Assembly: GCA_008638375.1 (NCBI GenBank)
Contig: CM018031.1
Coordinates: 9,824,062-9,888,061, forward strand
Origin: Nyssa sinensis
Taxonomy: Eukaryota > Streptophyta > Magnoliopsida > Cornales > Nyssaceae
Direction of reading: 5' to 3'
Length of the DNA stretch: 64,000 nucleotides
Below the pieces are notes generated by a model, which did not search any database, was not told the DNA's origin, and saw only the letters and a list, made by a program, of their open reading frames with translations. Each line of letters opens with the position of its first letter. Positions within the stretch are counted from its first letter, which is position 1. Position numbers and translations under genes: made by a program. Below are positions 37,272-49,100 of the stretch, in pieces.

Positions 37272-37550
37272 AATTAGGTTAGTTTAGTTGGTCATTCATC
37301 TCTCTTTTAAAGGAAAGGTCATAGATTTAAATCTTACCCTTTATTAAAGAGAGATGAGTATATTTATTCTCACCCAATTATGGGTTGAACTGTGTTAAGA
37401 AACTACTCGGTTAGTTTAGTTAGCCATTCATGTCTCTTCCAAAAAAAAAAAAAATGTCATGAGTTCAAGTTTCACTCTTTATTAAAAAAATGTGAGTATT
37501 TATTCTCACTCAATTATAAGCTGAATTGGGTTAAAAGACTCTTGAGTTGG
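37272..37550 (+). mobile_element. Tandem dimer of a SINE-like unit
   Basis: Two units of about 135 bp (from 37272 and from 37406) share ggttagtttagttggtcatt (second copy: agccatt), a middle with tca(t/g)ga(t)t(t)(c)aa(a/g)t resembling a B box, then ctttattaaa, and finally ttattctcac(c/t)caatta. Both end near tgaa(c/t)tg(t/g)gttaa. Dimeric SINEs are known in plants; assignment is by eye. Confidence 0.5.
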
Positions 37551-38615
37551 GTTATTTTTTATAAGTTAATTTAGAGTTAAATTAAGTATAATATATGAAT
37601 TGTAATAACCCTTTTTTTTTTAAAAAAAAAAAAAAAAAAGCTATCGTTGTCAATCTCTACCCATTTTAGGTTTGAAAATTGAAAGTAGTGATGAATCACA
37701 TTATGCTTGCTATCACAACTATATATCATACCACTTGAGTTTGAGATTTTTGGTTGGAAGGTCACACATCTCATGACATCAAATATCATTTTTTACCTCT
37801 TTGTTAGGCATATGTGACAACTGACATCTAAAACTCCTATTATTGTCCAGCATCAGATATCAACGTTATTTGTGTGGCCCAGAGCAATTTATTGCAGTTT
37901 CTTTCGTGCAAAATAAGTAATTCTAGTTCGCTATTCTTTAATCAAAATGTTAGATAAATTTTAATTTTAAATGAATTTGAATGCAACAAACAATCTAAAG
38001 AAACCCAATATTATTAGTTACTTTATGCGTTTGAAAGATAATACCAAGTCAAGTACTAAACAATTAGATACCGTTATTCTTTAATCTCCGTTTCTGTCGC
38101 TGGATATAAAAATGTACATAATTTTTATATGATATGATTTAAATTGTAATAACTCTTGTATTTAGTATGTTAAGTAAAAAAATTTGATAATTTTATTTTA
38201 TTTTTAATGATAAATGAAGTAAACATTCACTTTTATACTGCGAATATTAGGTGAATACAGGCCTAATCAGGGGAGGATTACAAACAATTATCCCTAATTA
38301 TAATCTTATAATTATTTTAAATCTTTAGAAAGGTCACACTACTAATCTCTGGTGAAGGTGTTAATTAACTTGAGTTGAGCATTAGTTCCTTCAAGTTACC
38401 GGGAAATCTCCGATAGATTGACTTTTTCCTTAATATAGCGTCAATCTGAACTGTCCTTCCTTTACGTTAGGCGTAACGAAAACCGTTGGAGTTTTCGAAT
38501 TTAGAGAGAGAATTTGAAGGCTGGTCCCATGGAAAGCACTGTTTCCACATAAAGGAAGAAGAAGAGAGAGAGAAGACAGAGTCAATTGTGAGAATTGTTT
38601 CTATGAGAAGGAGAG

Positions 38616-41600
38616 ATGAAGTTCTGCAAGAAGTATCAGGAGTACATGCAGGGACAAGATCAGAAGAAGCTACCTGGTGTTGGATTGAAGAACCTCAAGA
38701 AAATCTTGAAGAAGTGCAGGAGGGACATTCAATCCCAGAATGTCCATAATGAAATCTCCGCTTGCCTCCATAGTTGCCCAGGTACTTTATTACAACTCTT
38801 CTGAATCGATTATATGTTAGCGTTGTGTGCGTGTGTATATAATTTAATTTAAATTGGGTATTTTTGTGTTCATTGATTTTCATACAAAAGCTAAAGTTAT
38901 CATTTCTCTTTCCATGATTCAATCTTTCTCTATCTCTCACCATTAGCTTCTATTTTTTTGTTCTTTTGTTTTATCAATCGCTGTGCAAAATTGTTGATTA
39001 TCATTCAATTTGTTTAACCTCTAAATTGACAGATTGCTTTCTCTTCGCTGTAAAAACCCTCGTCTGTGGCTGATTAAGTCTGTCTTGCGCTAATCTGATT
39101 GATTTGGGATTGGAGAGGAGAAAGGGAGAGCCTCCTCTACTTGGATTCTATTTTTCCTTAATGAAAAGGACTTTAATATTCTCAGATGTAAAATGAAACT
39201 AAATCAAATTAATCTAAGCAAGTTTGGAAAAAATGTAAATTGCATGAACATAAATTAAGACACATACCCAAAAATATTAAGCTATCCAAATGGAGGCTAA
39301 TGAAATTAACATGCATGAAAATAAAGAAAACTTGCTCAAAATTTAAAGCGGGGGAAATTAGAGCTAGAAAAGATTACCTCGTACATTGGACTTGAAATGA
39401 AATTGAAAGCTACTACCTTCTACTTGAAAATTGAATAAAGAAATAAAATAAATTTGGCTTTGAAAATTAATGCAAGCTAAATTAAACGGCCAAAAGCCTA
39501 ATGAAACTTTAAATGGATTTCATTGCTTGAAAAATAAAACGTTACAAACCAAGAGTTTGAATCTGAAAGATTAAGAAATTAAAAAGATGGATCATGGTGG
39601 CCAAGGAAGACTTACAGTCTTGTGTTGAGTTGAGAGTTGAGATTTGCCTTGGGGTCTTTCTTTATTTTATTTAATGACAAATTGTGGGCTTTCATAATTC
39701 AATCAACTTTCCCCATGTGTCCCTCTTTTGCATTTTTTTTTTAATTTATGGTGCAAACACTGATTTAATCTTCTTCTTTTGTTTAAAAAAAAAGTTACTG
39801 ATAGCATGGTGTTAGATGCAAGATGAGTTTTGGGTTGATATACTCTACATTAGCTTTCCTACAATTGGGCACAATTATTATTTATTTTGAGTCCCACCCT
39901 CGTACAATACACTCAAAACATGTTATTGTAGGAAGTGCAACATCCTCAATTGTAGAGGATATGAGTCCAATGGTTTTTATACTCATACTCATACTCTTCT
40001 CTTCAGTTTTTCCTTTTTTAATTTCCTCCTTTTTCCCCTCATATGGTTATATTTCTCAGGGCCATTGCTTGGTACAACGGTAAAAGATAAGACTGCCAAG
40101 CATTCTAACATGTGTTCCGAGGACCAACATTACGGGCTAATGGCCTAATAATTTTATATTTCTCCTCCACTATCTCTGCCCCACAGCCTTTTTCTTTGTG
40201 TTCTGTATTAGCTTGTTCATATTGGATGAGAAGAAAAAGGTATAATAGCTAAGTATTATATAGGTGTTTAAATTTTACCTCCGAATCTTTTACTTAAAGA
40301 ATAGTAATATTTTGTACTCCCAATTTAATCATCTTGGTTACATATTTTTGTCAAACAACATAATTAAGTTTTATTCGTTTTATATTAAAAAGACCTTAAT
40401 TAAGTTGCACAACTAAATAAATAGGGGTATTATAAATGTGTTACCCAATGCTGCATTTGCAGGCTAGAAAAGAAAATTGCAAAACCTCACATTGTGGTTT
40501 GTCCATACAGATCAATTTTATTTTCCATAAATGTATTTTGAGGTCTCTAGAAAATATGCATGGATTAATCATGCTTCACTGCTAGTAAGGAGTAGTGTTT
40601 AATTTAATTTTGTTTCTCTTCATTTTCATGATTTGTGATGGGATCCTATTTAAATCTATTTGTAGTTTGTGATGGGACCTTTTTCCCATTCCTTCTCAAG
40701 GAGATGTCTGTAGTAGTTGGATGCTTTAATCAGCGTGCACGGGAGTTGCTTGAGCTACATTTGGCTTCAGGTTTCCGTAAGTACTTCATATGGTTCAAAG
40801 AAAAGCTACACAGGAACCACGTTGCCTTAATTCAAGAAGGCAAAGACCTAGTTACTTATGCAACGATCAATGCAATTGCAATGAGAAAAATACTAAAGAA
40901 ATATGATAAGGTTCGTTTATCCCACTTTTTGAGCAAGTAAATGAAGCATAAGTGAAATGTTTTCTAGTTTTTATTTACATCTGTGGTGCATTTGCTTATT
41001 TTCATTTTGGCGATAGATTCATTACTCTAAGCAAGGCCAAGCATTCAAGTCTCAAGCCCAAAGTATGCACATTGAAATCCTACAATCCCCATGGTTATGT
41101 GAGCTTATGGCTTTCCATATAAATTTGAGGGAAACGAAGGCCAAAGCAAAGAAGGCTGCTGCATTGTTCGAGGGATGCTCCCTCATATTCAGTGATGGGA
41201 AACCATCACTCTCTTGTGAGCTTTTTGATTCTGTCAAGCTTGATATTGACTTGACTTGTTCTATATGCTTGGTAAGTTTTCTTCATTAATCTCGTATATT
41301 GCTTACACATATATGTTGCATGAATATTTCCTTGTATTAATCTTGAACATACGAGATCTTTGATTCTGCCACAATTGACACTGGCTTGTTCCATGTTCCT
41401 GCTGAGTCACCAGTTTTTCTTATATTTATCTTGGACACAAACGTCCATCAATGATGTGGCCAAACATAGCTCTTCATTTGATGCTTGCTACAAGACATCT
41501 ATTTTATGTGTGTGGCTGCTAGTTATAATATAATTTTCCTTTGTCAAAATTGAAAGAATTATTGAGGTTTTGTTGGAGAATCTATATACATAACAGCCTT

Positions 41601-43572
41601 GTAGGCTGCTACCCAGAACTTGTATGGGCTGGTGCCTCTCCTGCTCTGGTTCCTAACCTTAGCATGACAGACACTTCTTGAATTGATTCCTGTTGCAGCC
41701 TCCCTTCAATATATTTGGATTCCGTGTTCACTGTTTTGAACTAACCTTACACATTGAAGTCCAAAATTGACGCCTGCCTGAGTTCTAGGTGTTAACTATA
41801 TGTATTATACTTATATAATACATATAGTTAACACTAGGAAAGAATTCTGAATTGAGTTGTAGCTGTTTGATTTTCTATGCATCCATACATTTATGCATAA
41901 ATGCTTTTAAGGATGTTTGAAATAAGGCCTACACACAAATAAGTGCTATAATGGTGTTTAAACTAGGCATTCTTAAATTTGTTGGTCTGCGACACAAGCT
42001 GCACAGTTGGGACATACTTTGAAATTGGTTTGGTTCTGAAATGTCACAACACAAATTAAGTCTTAAATGATGCCAGACATATAATATCACTATTAATTGT
42101 CTGTATCATTGTCTATCAAAAGAAAGAAAGATTTAGTTGATATGAGCCAAGAATTAGGAAGGGCTGCAGCAGCATATCAAAATTCTATTAGTACTACACT
42201 CCAGTATATTATTCAGTATAAGTTCTTATGTTTGTAACTATAATGGTACTCTTGAAATATGATGGTGTTACACAATATCACATTAAGATATACCAGATGC
42301 GATTTAAAGCATCTCTTATATGTGATTCAGGAGTAACCCAACAATTATTTTTTAATGCTTTTGACCATTATCTGGGATCATCAATGTAGAAAATCATGGA
42401 AATGATCATTTTTTTTTTTTTTTATCATATTCTCTCTGTAAGGCCCTGCCATTGATCAATGCATTTATGTTCCAGGACACTGTATTTGATCCAGTCTCTC
42501 TCACCTGTGGTCATATCTTCTGCTACACATGTGGTTGCAAGGCTGCATCGGTGACAATAGTGGATGGAATAAAGGCAGCCAATCCCAAGGAAAAATGCCC
42601 TCTCTGCCGAGAGGTAAGTTTTTATCTACACCAATATTTAGTAATTATTGGTCTGCGTTTACTTCATCTTTTTTAAAAGCATGTCCTCAGCTTTATCTAC
42701 ACATATTTTTCAACAACCATAGGCCCATTGTACAAATAATTTCAGAGGTAATAAGTTCAACAATGAGTAGTGTAAATAATATACAATAAAAAGTAAATAT
42801 TTAAAATTGAAAATTAACTATAGGAGCCATTGCTTGGTGCAATGGTAAAATGCTCAGACTGTCAAGTGTGAGAACGCAGGTCTAGCAACCTTTTATAGCT
42901 TAAAAACCGTGGCTGACTTGACCAGGTGATGCCTAGTTTCACTACCAAGTGGGTGATCATGGGACACCAATACCAGTTGTTCTTTAATTTTTTTGTTCCA
43001 TTTTCTTAATCAACAGTATGCATGGAATGAAATGGCTCATCCTCTTTAGTGCCTACTGGTCATCCATTGACTGGCCACATTATGCCATGTTATGGAGGTG
43101 TACTGCAGTTGCTACAACTCCCCTTAAAGCCACCACCCCCATCCATCCCCCAAAAATATATATATATATATATATATATCACTGTTCTTTGGTGAAATAA
43201 CTGCACCGAGTTCCAATAGAATAATCACCTCATTATATTGTATTTCTTTGGTTGGTATTTTAGGCAGGAGTTTATGAAGGTGCTGTACACTTGGAAGAGC
43301 TCCACATTCTATTAAGCCGAAGGTATGTTTTCATCTACCATGTCATTTCACTTGGTGTCTACTTATTTGAAACCAAGGCGGCAGGGGGTGGGAGAGTGAG
43401 TCTGTTGCCAGTATTATTGCATCTTAGTGGCAAAAAACTTATTATCATCAGTGTATATTGGAACAGTTGTCCTGATTATTGGGAGGAGCGGCTGAAAACC
43501 GAGAGAACAGAGCGAATTCGGCAGGCGAAGGAACATTGGGAATCCCAGTGCCGGGCATTTATGGGTGTCTAA
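38616..43572 (+). CDS. NLA: SPX-RING E3 ubiquitin ligase, NLA/BAH1 type, 322 aa
   Basis: Six exons, 38616-38781, 40666-40910, 41017-41271, 42476-42613, 43264-43322 and 43467-43572, join in frame with GT-AG borders into 322 codons. The N-terminal SPX domain starts [11 protein letters not shown] and has the basic RKILKKYDK helix (about 129-137), part of the inositol-pyrophosphate-binding surface in SPX proteins. A C3HC4 RING follows, with Cys 218, 221, 233, His 235, Cys 238, 241, 263 and 266. In Arabidopsis NLA ubiquitinates PHT1 phosphate transporters and a nitrate transporter, linking phosphate and nitrogen supply; BAH1 is the same gene named for benzoic/salicylic acid phenotypes. Length is close to the 335 aa of Arabidopsis NLA. 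An earlier ATG at 38486 is in another frame. The paralogue BAH1-like/NLA2 cannot be excluded. Confidence 0.93.
40056..40160 (+). mobile_element. SINE-like head in NLA intron 1
   Basis: The phrase gggccattgcttggtacaac followed by ggtaaaa is nearly repeated at 42826 (gagccattgcttggtgcaat, ggtaaaa). Both are followed by a gactg(c/t)caag segment and a degenerate B box. The shared head in two introns of one gene suggests one retroposed family. Confidence 0.5.
41789..41834. repeat. Perfect 21-bp inverted repeat with a 4-nt loop
   Basis: Left arm 41789-41809, right arm 41814-41834, loop ctta. All 21 pairs match, and the pairing nearly continues outward (ctag on both sides with one offset base). It lies in NLA intron 3. 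It is AT-rich (3 G/C pairs in each arm outside the ends), so it could form a cruciform or an RNA stem-loop; no known family was recognised. Confidence 0.9.
42826..42975 (+). mobile_element. SINE-like unit in NLA intron 4
   Basis: It starts gagccattgcttggtgcaat (A-box-like) and has a B-box-like gaacgcaggtctagcaacc about 45 nt later. The body ends near gggtgatcatgggacacc. It matches the head at 40056. Confidence 0.5.
43155..43180. repeat. (AT)n microsatellite in NLA intron 4
   Basis: About a dozen AT/TA units between ccaaaaat and cactgttc, roughly 85 bp before the acceptor of exon 5. Confidence 0.9.
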
Positions 43573-44467
43573 ATAGGCAGTTTCTCCTTCAAGGTTCCGA
43601 AGTGTCCTGTTTCTCAAACATGCTTGGAACTTGCAATAATGTTGTAGATATCTATTTCATGTTTTGTTGTTGTGATATGTTGGAATTTCTAACAAGACTT
43701 GTCGCTGCCCCTTTTAATGCTGAAATGGAGTGCACTGAACGGTCTAAAGACTCTAAAACTATGTTTGGAAGCTTCAATTTTGGAAGTAGGTGTTTTGGGT
43801 GGACTTGTATTTCATTTCATTTTATTTTGCCAAGGTTCGGTGAATTAGGGTTTTCTTTTTATTGTATATAATGCTGGCTTAATATCTCATTTAGACTGTT
43901 TTGAAAAATGGAACGAAGCTTTGTTGGGAGAGACAAAGTTGGTTAAAATATGTGAGGGTTTTTTTGGTAGTCCCAACTCAAACCTTTGGTCTCGATTTTT
44001 TTTAAGGCACATGACTTTTTAAAAAATAATTGACATACTCGAGATCTTTTAAAAGTATTTGAAAGATCCATAGTTTTTACAAAGACGCGGTTATTGAAGT
44101 CCTTCCAAGTAACAATCCATATATAAACTGGCAAGTTACTGAATTCATTCACAAGTCACTGAGTTCATTTTTAGCCTTTAGTATCATTGAATTGACAAGT
44201 CACAGAATGCATTTAGAACTTCTAAGTTGTTCAAATAAGTGTCAGTTTACATTGACAAGGGAACTTACTAAATTATTAATGTCAGTGAATTGGAAAATAA
44301 TGTGTTAGGATACCTACTAAATTATAGAATGAATAATTGAATTGGCTTAGCCAAGAGTGTCCATCAAGGTGAATTGTAGCAAGTCATGTAACTTTCGATT
44401 TTGTCAAAAAATATAAACATTTATCACGAGAAATATTGCTTTTTACAAGTAATTGTTTCCATCCACG

Positions 44468-44501
<34 letters not shown>

Positions 44502-45386
44502 GCATTATTATATTTATACTAACCTGAACTTTCAGTGAAAGTACTTTCAAACTGAAAGCAATGCCTTCCGGTTAAAGAAAGTACTTTGAACAAAAGCAAC
44601 TTCAAATTGTAAGCGCTTTCTGCAAGAGCAGCAACTTTAAATTGGAAGCACCTTCTTTAGGCAAGAAAACCTTCAAAAGAGAAGCTGATCCTTAACTGTG
44701 GAGAGGGGATTTAGTAATGTTTGACTCAAATATATTACAAAACTGGCATCACATCTGAATTGTAGCTGTTTCTAAATTTGTATGGCACCACTCTTCAGAG
44801 TTCAACCAAATCAACATTTTTATTAGCTCTTTGGTTAACTGTAAATCTTCAAAATCAACATTGGAAAAGCCAAAGTATCACGAACTCTTACTAATAATCC
44901 TGAGGTGTTAGCCGAGGTGGAAGTGAACTGCAAGGTAGGTGTTTACCGCACTGAGCTTTCAAGTTCAAATTTTGGGGCATAAGAACATCCCAAAGGCTGA
45001 TGGCAGCTCCGGTTTACAATCCGGCCACACAACCAAAAGTTGCAATTGGTGGTAGGGGCAATTCCGGGGTTTAAAAAAAAAGCCTCTCACTAATAGAAAG
45101 AATGTCAGGAGTGCATATTGTAACTCACCTTGCTTGTAGTTCACATATAACTATCTTCATGTGAGCAAAGAATCTGAAGGAATCATAAGCAAGAAATCTT
45201 GCATTTCACTAATAACAGCTGTCAATAACATTAATGAAGAAATACAAAATATCAGAGTACATTTAATCACTAGGCAAATGGAATTCTACCATCAGCAATC
45301 CGAATGTGTCCCCGAGGAAGATTTCCAAAAATAGCAGCAGGAAAATCACAGGAGGCCAATTTCTGGAAAACCAGAATGGTGGTTGT
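43573..45386. other. Convergent intergenic region between NLA and the ABCC gene
   Basis: Holds both 3' UTRs. NLA's 3' end probably lies near 43870. It includes an (AT)n tract at 44469-44500. The stretch from 44530 repeats related phrases (agtacttt, aaagcaacttcaaa, ttggaagcaccttct), which looks like a degenerate short tandem array. A SINE-like unit lies at 44900-45085. Confidence 0.6.
44900..45085 (+). mobile_element. SINE-like unit between NLA and ABCC
   Basis: A-box-like ggtgttagccgaggtgg is followed by a B-box-like tttcaagttcaaatttt about 50 nt later. The body ends ggcaattccggggttt followed by an A-run of nine. An A-rich tail and internal boxes are the SINE signature. Confidence 0.6.
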
Positions 45387-45567
45387 TTATAGACCAGTTG
45401 AGCGATTGGCATATTCCTGAACCAATGCCCCAAAGAGTGAGGATCTCTCCAGCAAGCGGGATGGTTTGTCAAATTCTTTTGCGCGTCCTGTTGAAAAGAT
45501 AAGAGACATTAACTGGAAAATTCATATAACAAACAATAGCAAATGCATCATGCAAATCTCAGTGTGT

Positions 45568-45760
45568 GTTTGATGATTGAAACATGCATAGCCACTGGCC
45601 AGCCTCTTTCCCATAGTGCAGCATATATATAATGTTTGATGACTGAAACGTGCATAGCCACTGGCCAGCCTCTTTCCCATAGTGCAGCATATATGTAATG
45701 TTTGATGACTGAAACGTGCATAGCCACTGGCCAGCCTCTTTCTAATAGTGCAGCATCCAC
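45568..45760. repeat. Three-copy 66-bp minisatellite in ABCC intron 10
   Basis: Units start at 45568, 45634 and 45700 with gtttgatga(t/c)tgaaac and end cata(g)tgcagcat. Copies 2 and 3 are almost identical, so expansion is recent. The array lies in the last intron (45488-46545). Confidence 0.92.
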
Positions 45761-45805
45761 AATGAAAATTGGGACAGAAATATAAAAAAGAGGAAGCCTA
45801 TTATC

Positions 45806-46182
45806 AATGGTGGCAACACAGCGGGTTCAAGGTGGGGTGCCCCTCTTCCATCCCTGCCCGGTTTAAAAATAGCCTCCCCCCATCCTGCCCCGGCCCTCAT
45901 TTAAAAATAAAACTAATCCAATAATATTAATAAACATACAAATCTATATTTACATATATATACAAATAATAAAAACATAAAATATATGCACATATTATAC
46001 ATGTACACATATTTAGATTTATATATGTGAGAGTATTTAATGAATTATGAAAATATTGAAGGGTATTTCTGTAATTTAAATATATAACCGGAGCTAGTGT
46101 ACCTTCTCCCAAACCCCTAACGGGTTTTAGTATCTCCCCCATCCCCATCCCTTCTCCCGCCCCATCAATTCTATTGTGCTGC
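45806..46182. mobile_element. Degenerate GC-rich hAT-type MITE
   Basis: Starts near aatggtggcaacac, followed by gtggggtgcccctcttccatccctgccc. Ends with long cccatcccc/cccgcccc tracts and an AT-rich centre with ac/at repeats. The composition and ggtgcc(c/t)ct phrase match the subterminal parts of the hAT element at 13592. I could not define termini or a target duplication. Located in ABCC intron 10. Confidence 0.5.
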
Positions 46183-49100
46183 AAACGACCTATAGCTTGT
46201 TACCCAGAACCCTTTCCTAGATCCCCATCTCATTACACCAGAGGTGACCTTAAGTACATCAGTGCATAATCCCTGACAACTTGTCTACTTAATGGGAAAG
46301 ATTCATTCTTATTACCAGGAAAACTTGCTCATAGAGAAGAGAACAGACTAATAGTTAGGCCTTTCATTCATTATTTATTTATTTGTTGCAGCTGCTGCTG
46401 CTACTGAGAAAAGGTAATCAGCAATGAGGTCACAATAACTCCAGTCAGTCTGATTCATTTGACTTGGCCATGTTGAGAATAAATTCACAATACACGTGAT
46501 CTTTTATCTGAAGGATAAGGAAAATGAAGAGAAAGAAGCACAAACCTGCGTCTATAACTAAAGCCCTATCGCAGTCCATGACTGTTGGTATTCTATGGGC
46601 AATGCTGATAATTGTACAGGCTGCAAAGTCTTCCCGGATTATCTTTTGAATAACAGCATCAGTTTGTGAATCAACAGAGGCAGTCGCCTCATCCATAAAC
46701 AAGAGCCTGCTGTGCTTTAGCATTACCCGTCCCAAGCAGAGAAGCTGCCTCTGGCCCACACTCCAATTGTCTCCATTATCAACAACTAAGAAATCATTTT
46801 GCCAAAAAGAAAATAAAAATTGACTTTCAGCCACTAAAATGAAAATTTAAGGAGCAGATTTCAGGTGTAGGCTCGTGATCAAAGATAAATACAATACCTG
46901 AAGAATCAAGTTTACCAGGTTTAGTAGCCACCACATCTTTAAGTTGGCAACGTTCAAGGCTCTGCAGAAGCAAATTTTCAGATCAGAAAAATAAAAAATA
47001 GCTGAAACTATGTGCTCATGAGTATGCATCCACGAGTACGAATGAGGTCATACAAATAGGCCAAGACTCAAACAATTCTCTCTTAGGACTGAGAATATGT
47101 TCTAATGTAAAAGGTAATTTAATTTCCCTCTTTAATGTCTTTTGTCGACAAACTCTAACAAGAGAGCTCTTGAGTTATATTTAAAAATAAAAGGGAGATC
47201 TCAATAATTATGGGATACAACAGGAAAGATAGGTGTAATTTACCCATATTAATTAAACTATATAAATTTAAGGTGCCGCAAACCAGAATCTCACACTATT
47301 CCAATTGAAGGCTAGAAGTAAAAGAAAAGAATCTAGAGGAAGATGGGTAATCAGATCAACTCAGGAATCATCAAATTTGTCTACCCAAGTACATGGAGTT
47401 CTTAACACTTCGTAACAAGCCAATAACGACATTAGCATGGTTTTTGCTGTCTGAATGATGAATTAGGAAATTATCCACAACAGGAGCATTGTTGTGCATG
47501 ATGATTAACTTTATCCCTTTCAGGTCTAAGCCCAAAGTGAAGTTACACTTTTTATTTAAGGATGTGGTCATATAGGAATGGCATACTTACCTTCCATATC
47601 TCTTCATCTGAATGGAGCCCAATGGGGTCAATGTTGCTTCTCACAGTTCCTTCAAAAAGGACAGGTTCTTGAGGAATGATCCCAAAGCGAGACCTAAGAT
47701 CATGAAGCCCTAGCATGGAAATGTCAATGCCATCGATGATTATTCTCCCTCCCGAGTGCTCCACCAGCCTAAAGAAAACCTGGAATAAAGTTGATTTTCC
47801 ACTCCCTGTTCGACCAACTACACCAATCTTCTCACCTCCTCTAATGTTGAGCGTAATGCCTTTAAGGACCAAAGGGGTGTTTGGACGATATCTAACCTGT
47901 TCACCAAATATCCCAAGTACAGTGAGAGAGAGAAAATTGCAAATAAACCAGAGGAGATTTGTGACTTGGCTCAAGTCACATTAATGAAGGTGCCTAGTTC
48001 ATTGGGAACATGCTCCAGGATAGTATGTTCTCCAGAAATGCTATTAACTTTCCATATATAATAATGTAAACGTCAGAAAACAGAGTAATCTTGTGCAGTA
48101 TTTGTTCTCTATTTTCATGTTGCCTCCAGAACAGTTTGCTCGCCTTTCAAAATACTTTAGCCATGAAAGATTTGTTATGATCCTTGGGAATAAGTGCCTT
48201 CGAAACTGAAGGAACAAAATCTAATTAGAAAGGGTCCTAGTTACCTGCAGATCGTTGAGCTCAACATTGCCATGGGTGGGCCAATTTGGAGAAGGAAGAC
48301 AATCTTTTTTCTCCCATTCTGCTTCTGATGGAATGTTTGTGAACTGTTTTACCCTCTCAACCGAAACCATTCTATTTTCCACAAAGCAGCTCATATATAT
48401 GGCCCAGAACAGCACGCTATTGAGGGACAAGCCGTATGAGAGAGATAAGCCAACATTCTCTACAGAATATAATGTCAGTCTCCCGCAATTAGGAGTGTAG
48501 AAACCTCATAAGTAAGGGGGGAAAACATGAACAACTCAACAGCACATATGATCCAATTACATGCTTTGCATGCCTCAATTTTTGAACATGCTGAACCAGC
48601 AAACTTTATGCCAGCATGGAATTAGGGAAATCACATAATAGCATTTAAATATACATAAATTTTAATTGTTTTACACAAATCATTCTCATAATTAAATTTA
48701 AATATGGGCATTATGTAAGGATTAGAAATCATGAACCTGATGATCTTCATCTCACACCCTTAGATAGTTTCAAGAATTATTTTATTACCAGAAAGAGAAC
48801 TCTTTATTCAATAGACTTCGAGTTACCAATATCATAATTTTGGATGAGAGCTAATCACTGTCCGATTCTAGATACTGCATCTTATTAGCTGACTACAAAT
48901 AAAGTTATTTGAAACGACAATGAGTAAAAAAAAAACCAGTTAAATAGATGAATACCTGGCTTTATAATACTGCTTGGTAAGAAAATCATGAACATTGTGG
49001 AAACACAGAGGATGAAACTTCCTATCAGTTCCAAACGAAAGCCTAACCACTCGTTGGATCCGTTATTGTGGAAGTCCATACGCAAATTTGCATTCACTCT

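Larger units (their letters stand above)
30694..38480. other. 7.8-kb intergenic region between the USP and NLA genes
   Basis: AT-rich and repeat-laden, with no reading frame that matches a known family. It holds microsatellites (about 32729-32752 AT; 35066-35090 AC; 35760-35776 AT), a SINE-like unit at 33440-33545 and a SINE-like dimer at 37272-37550. A more GC-rich patch at about 36480-36760 has several CpG dinucleotides and remains unexplained. A short palindromic poly-T/poly-A run occurs near 37062-37091, and another at 37612-37640. Confidence 0.5.

Noticed and set aside
37276..37300. agtttagttggtcattcatc upstream of NLA resembling a miR827 site
   Set aside because: It belongs to the SINE-like dimer, is over 1 kb upstream of the ATG, and pairs poorly.
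38486..38749. An 87-codon plus-strand frame overlapping NLA exon 1
   Set aside because: It runs in a different frame from the SPX start MKFCKKYQ and reads across the exon donor into intron; no family match.
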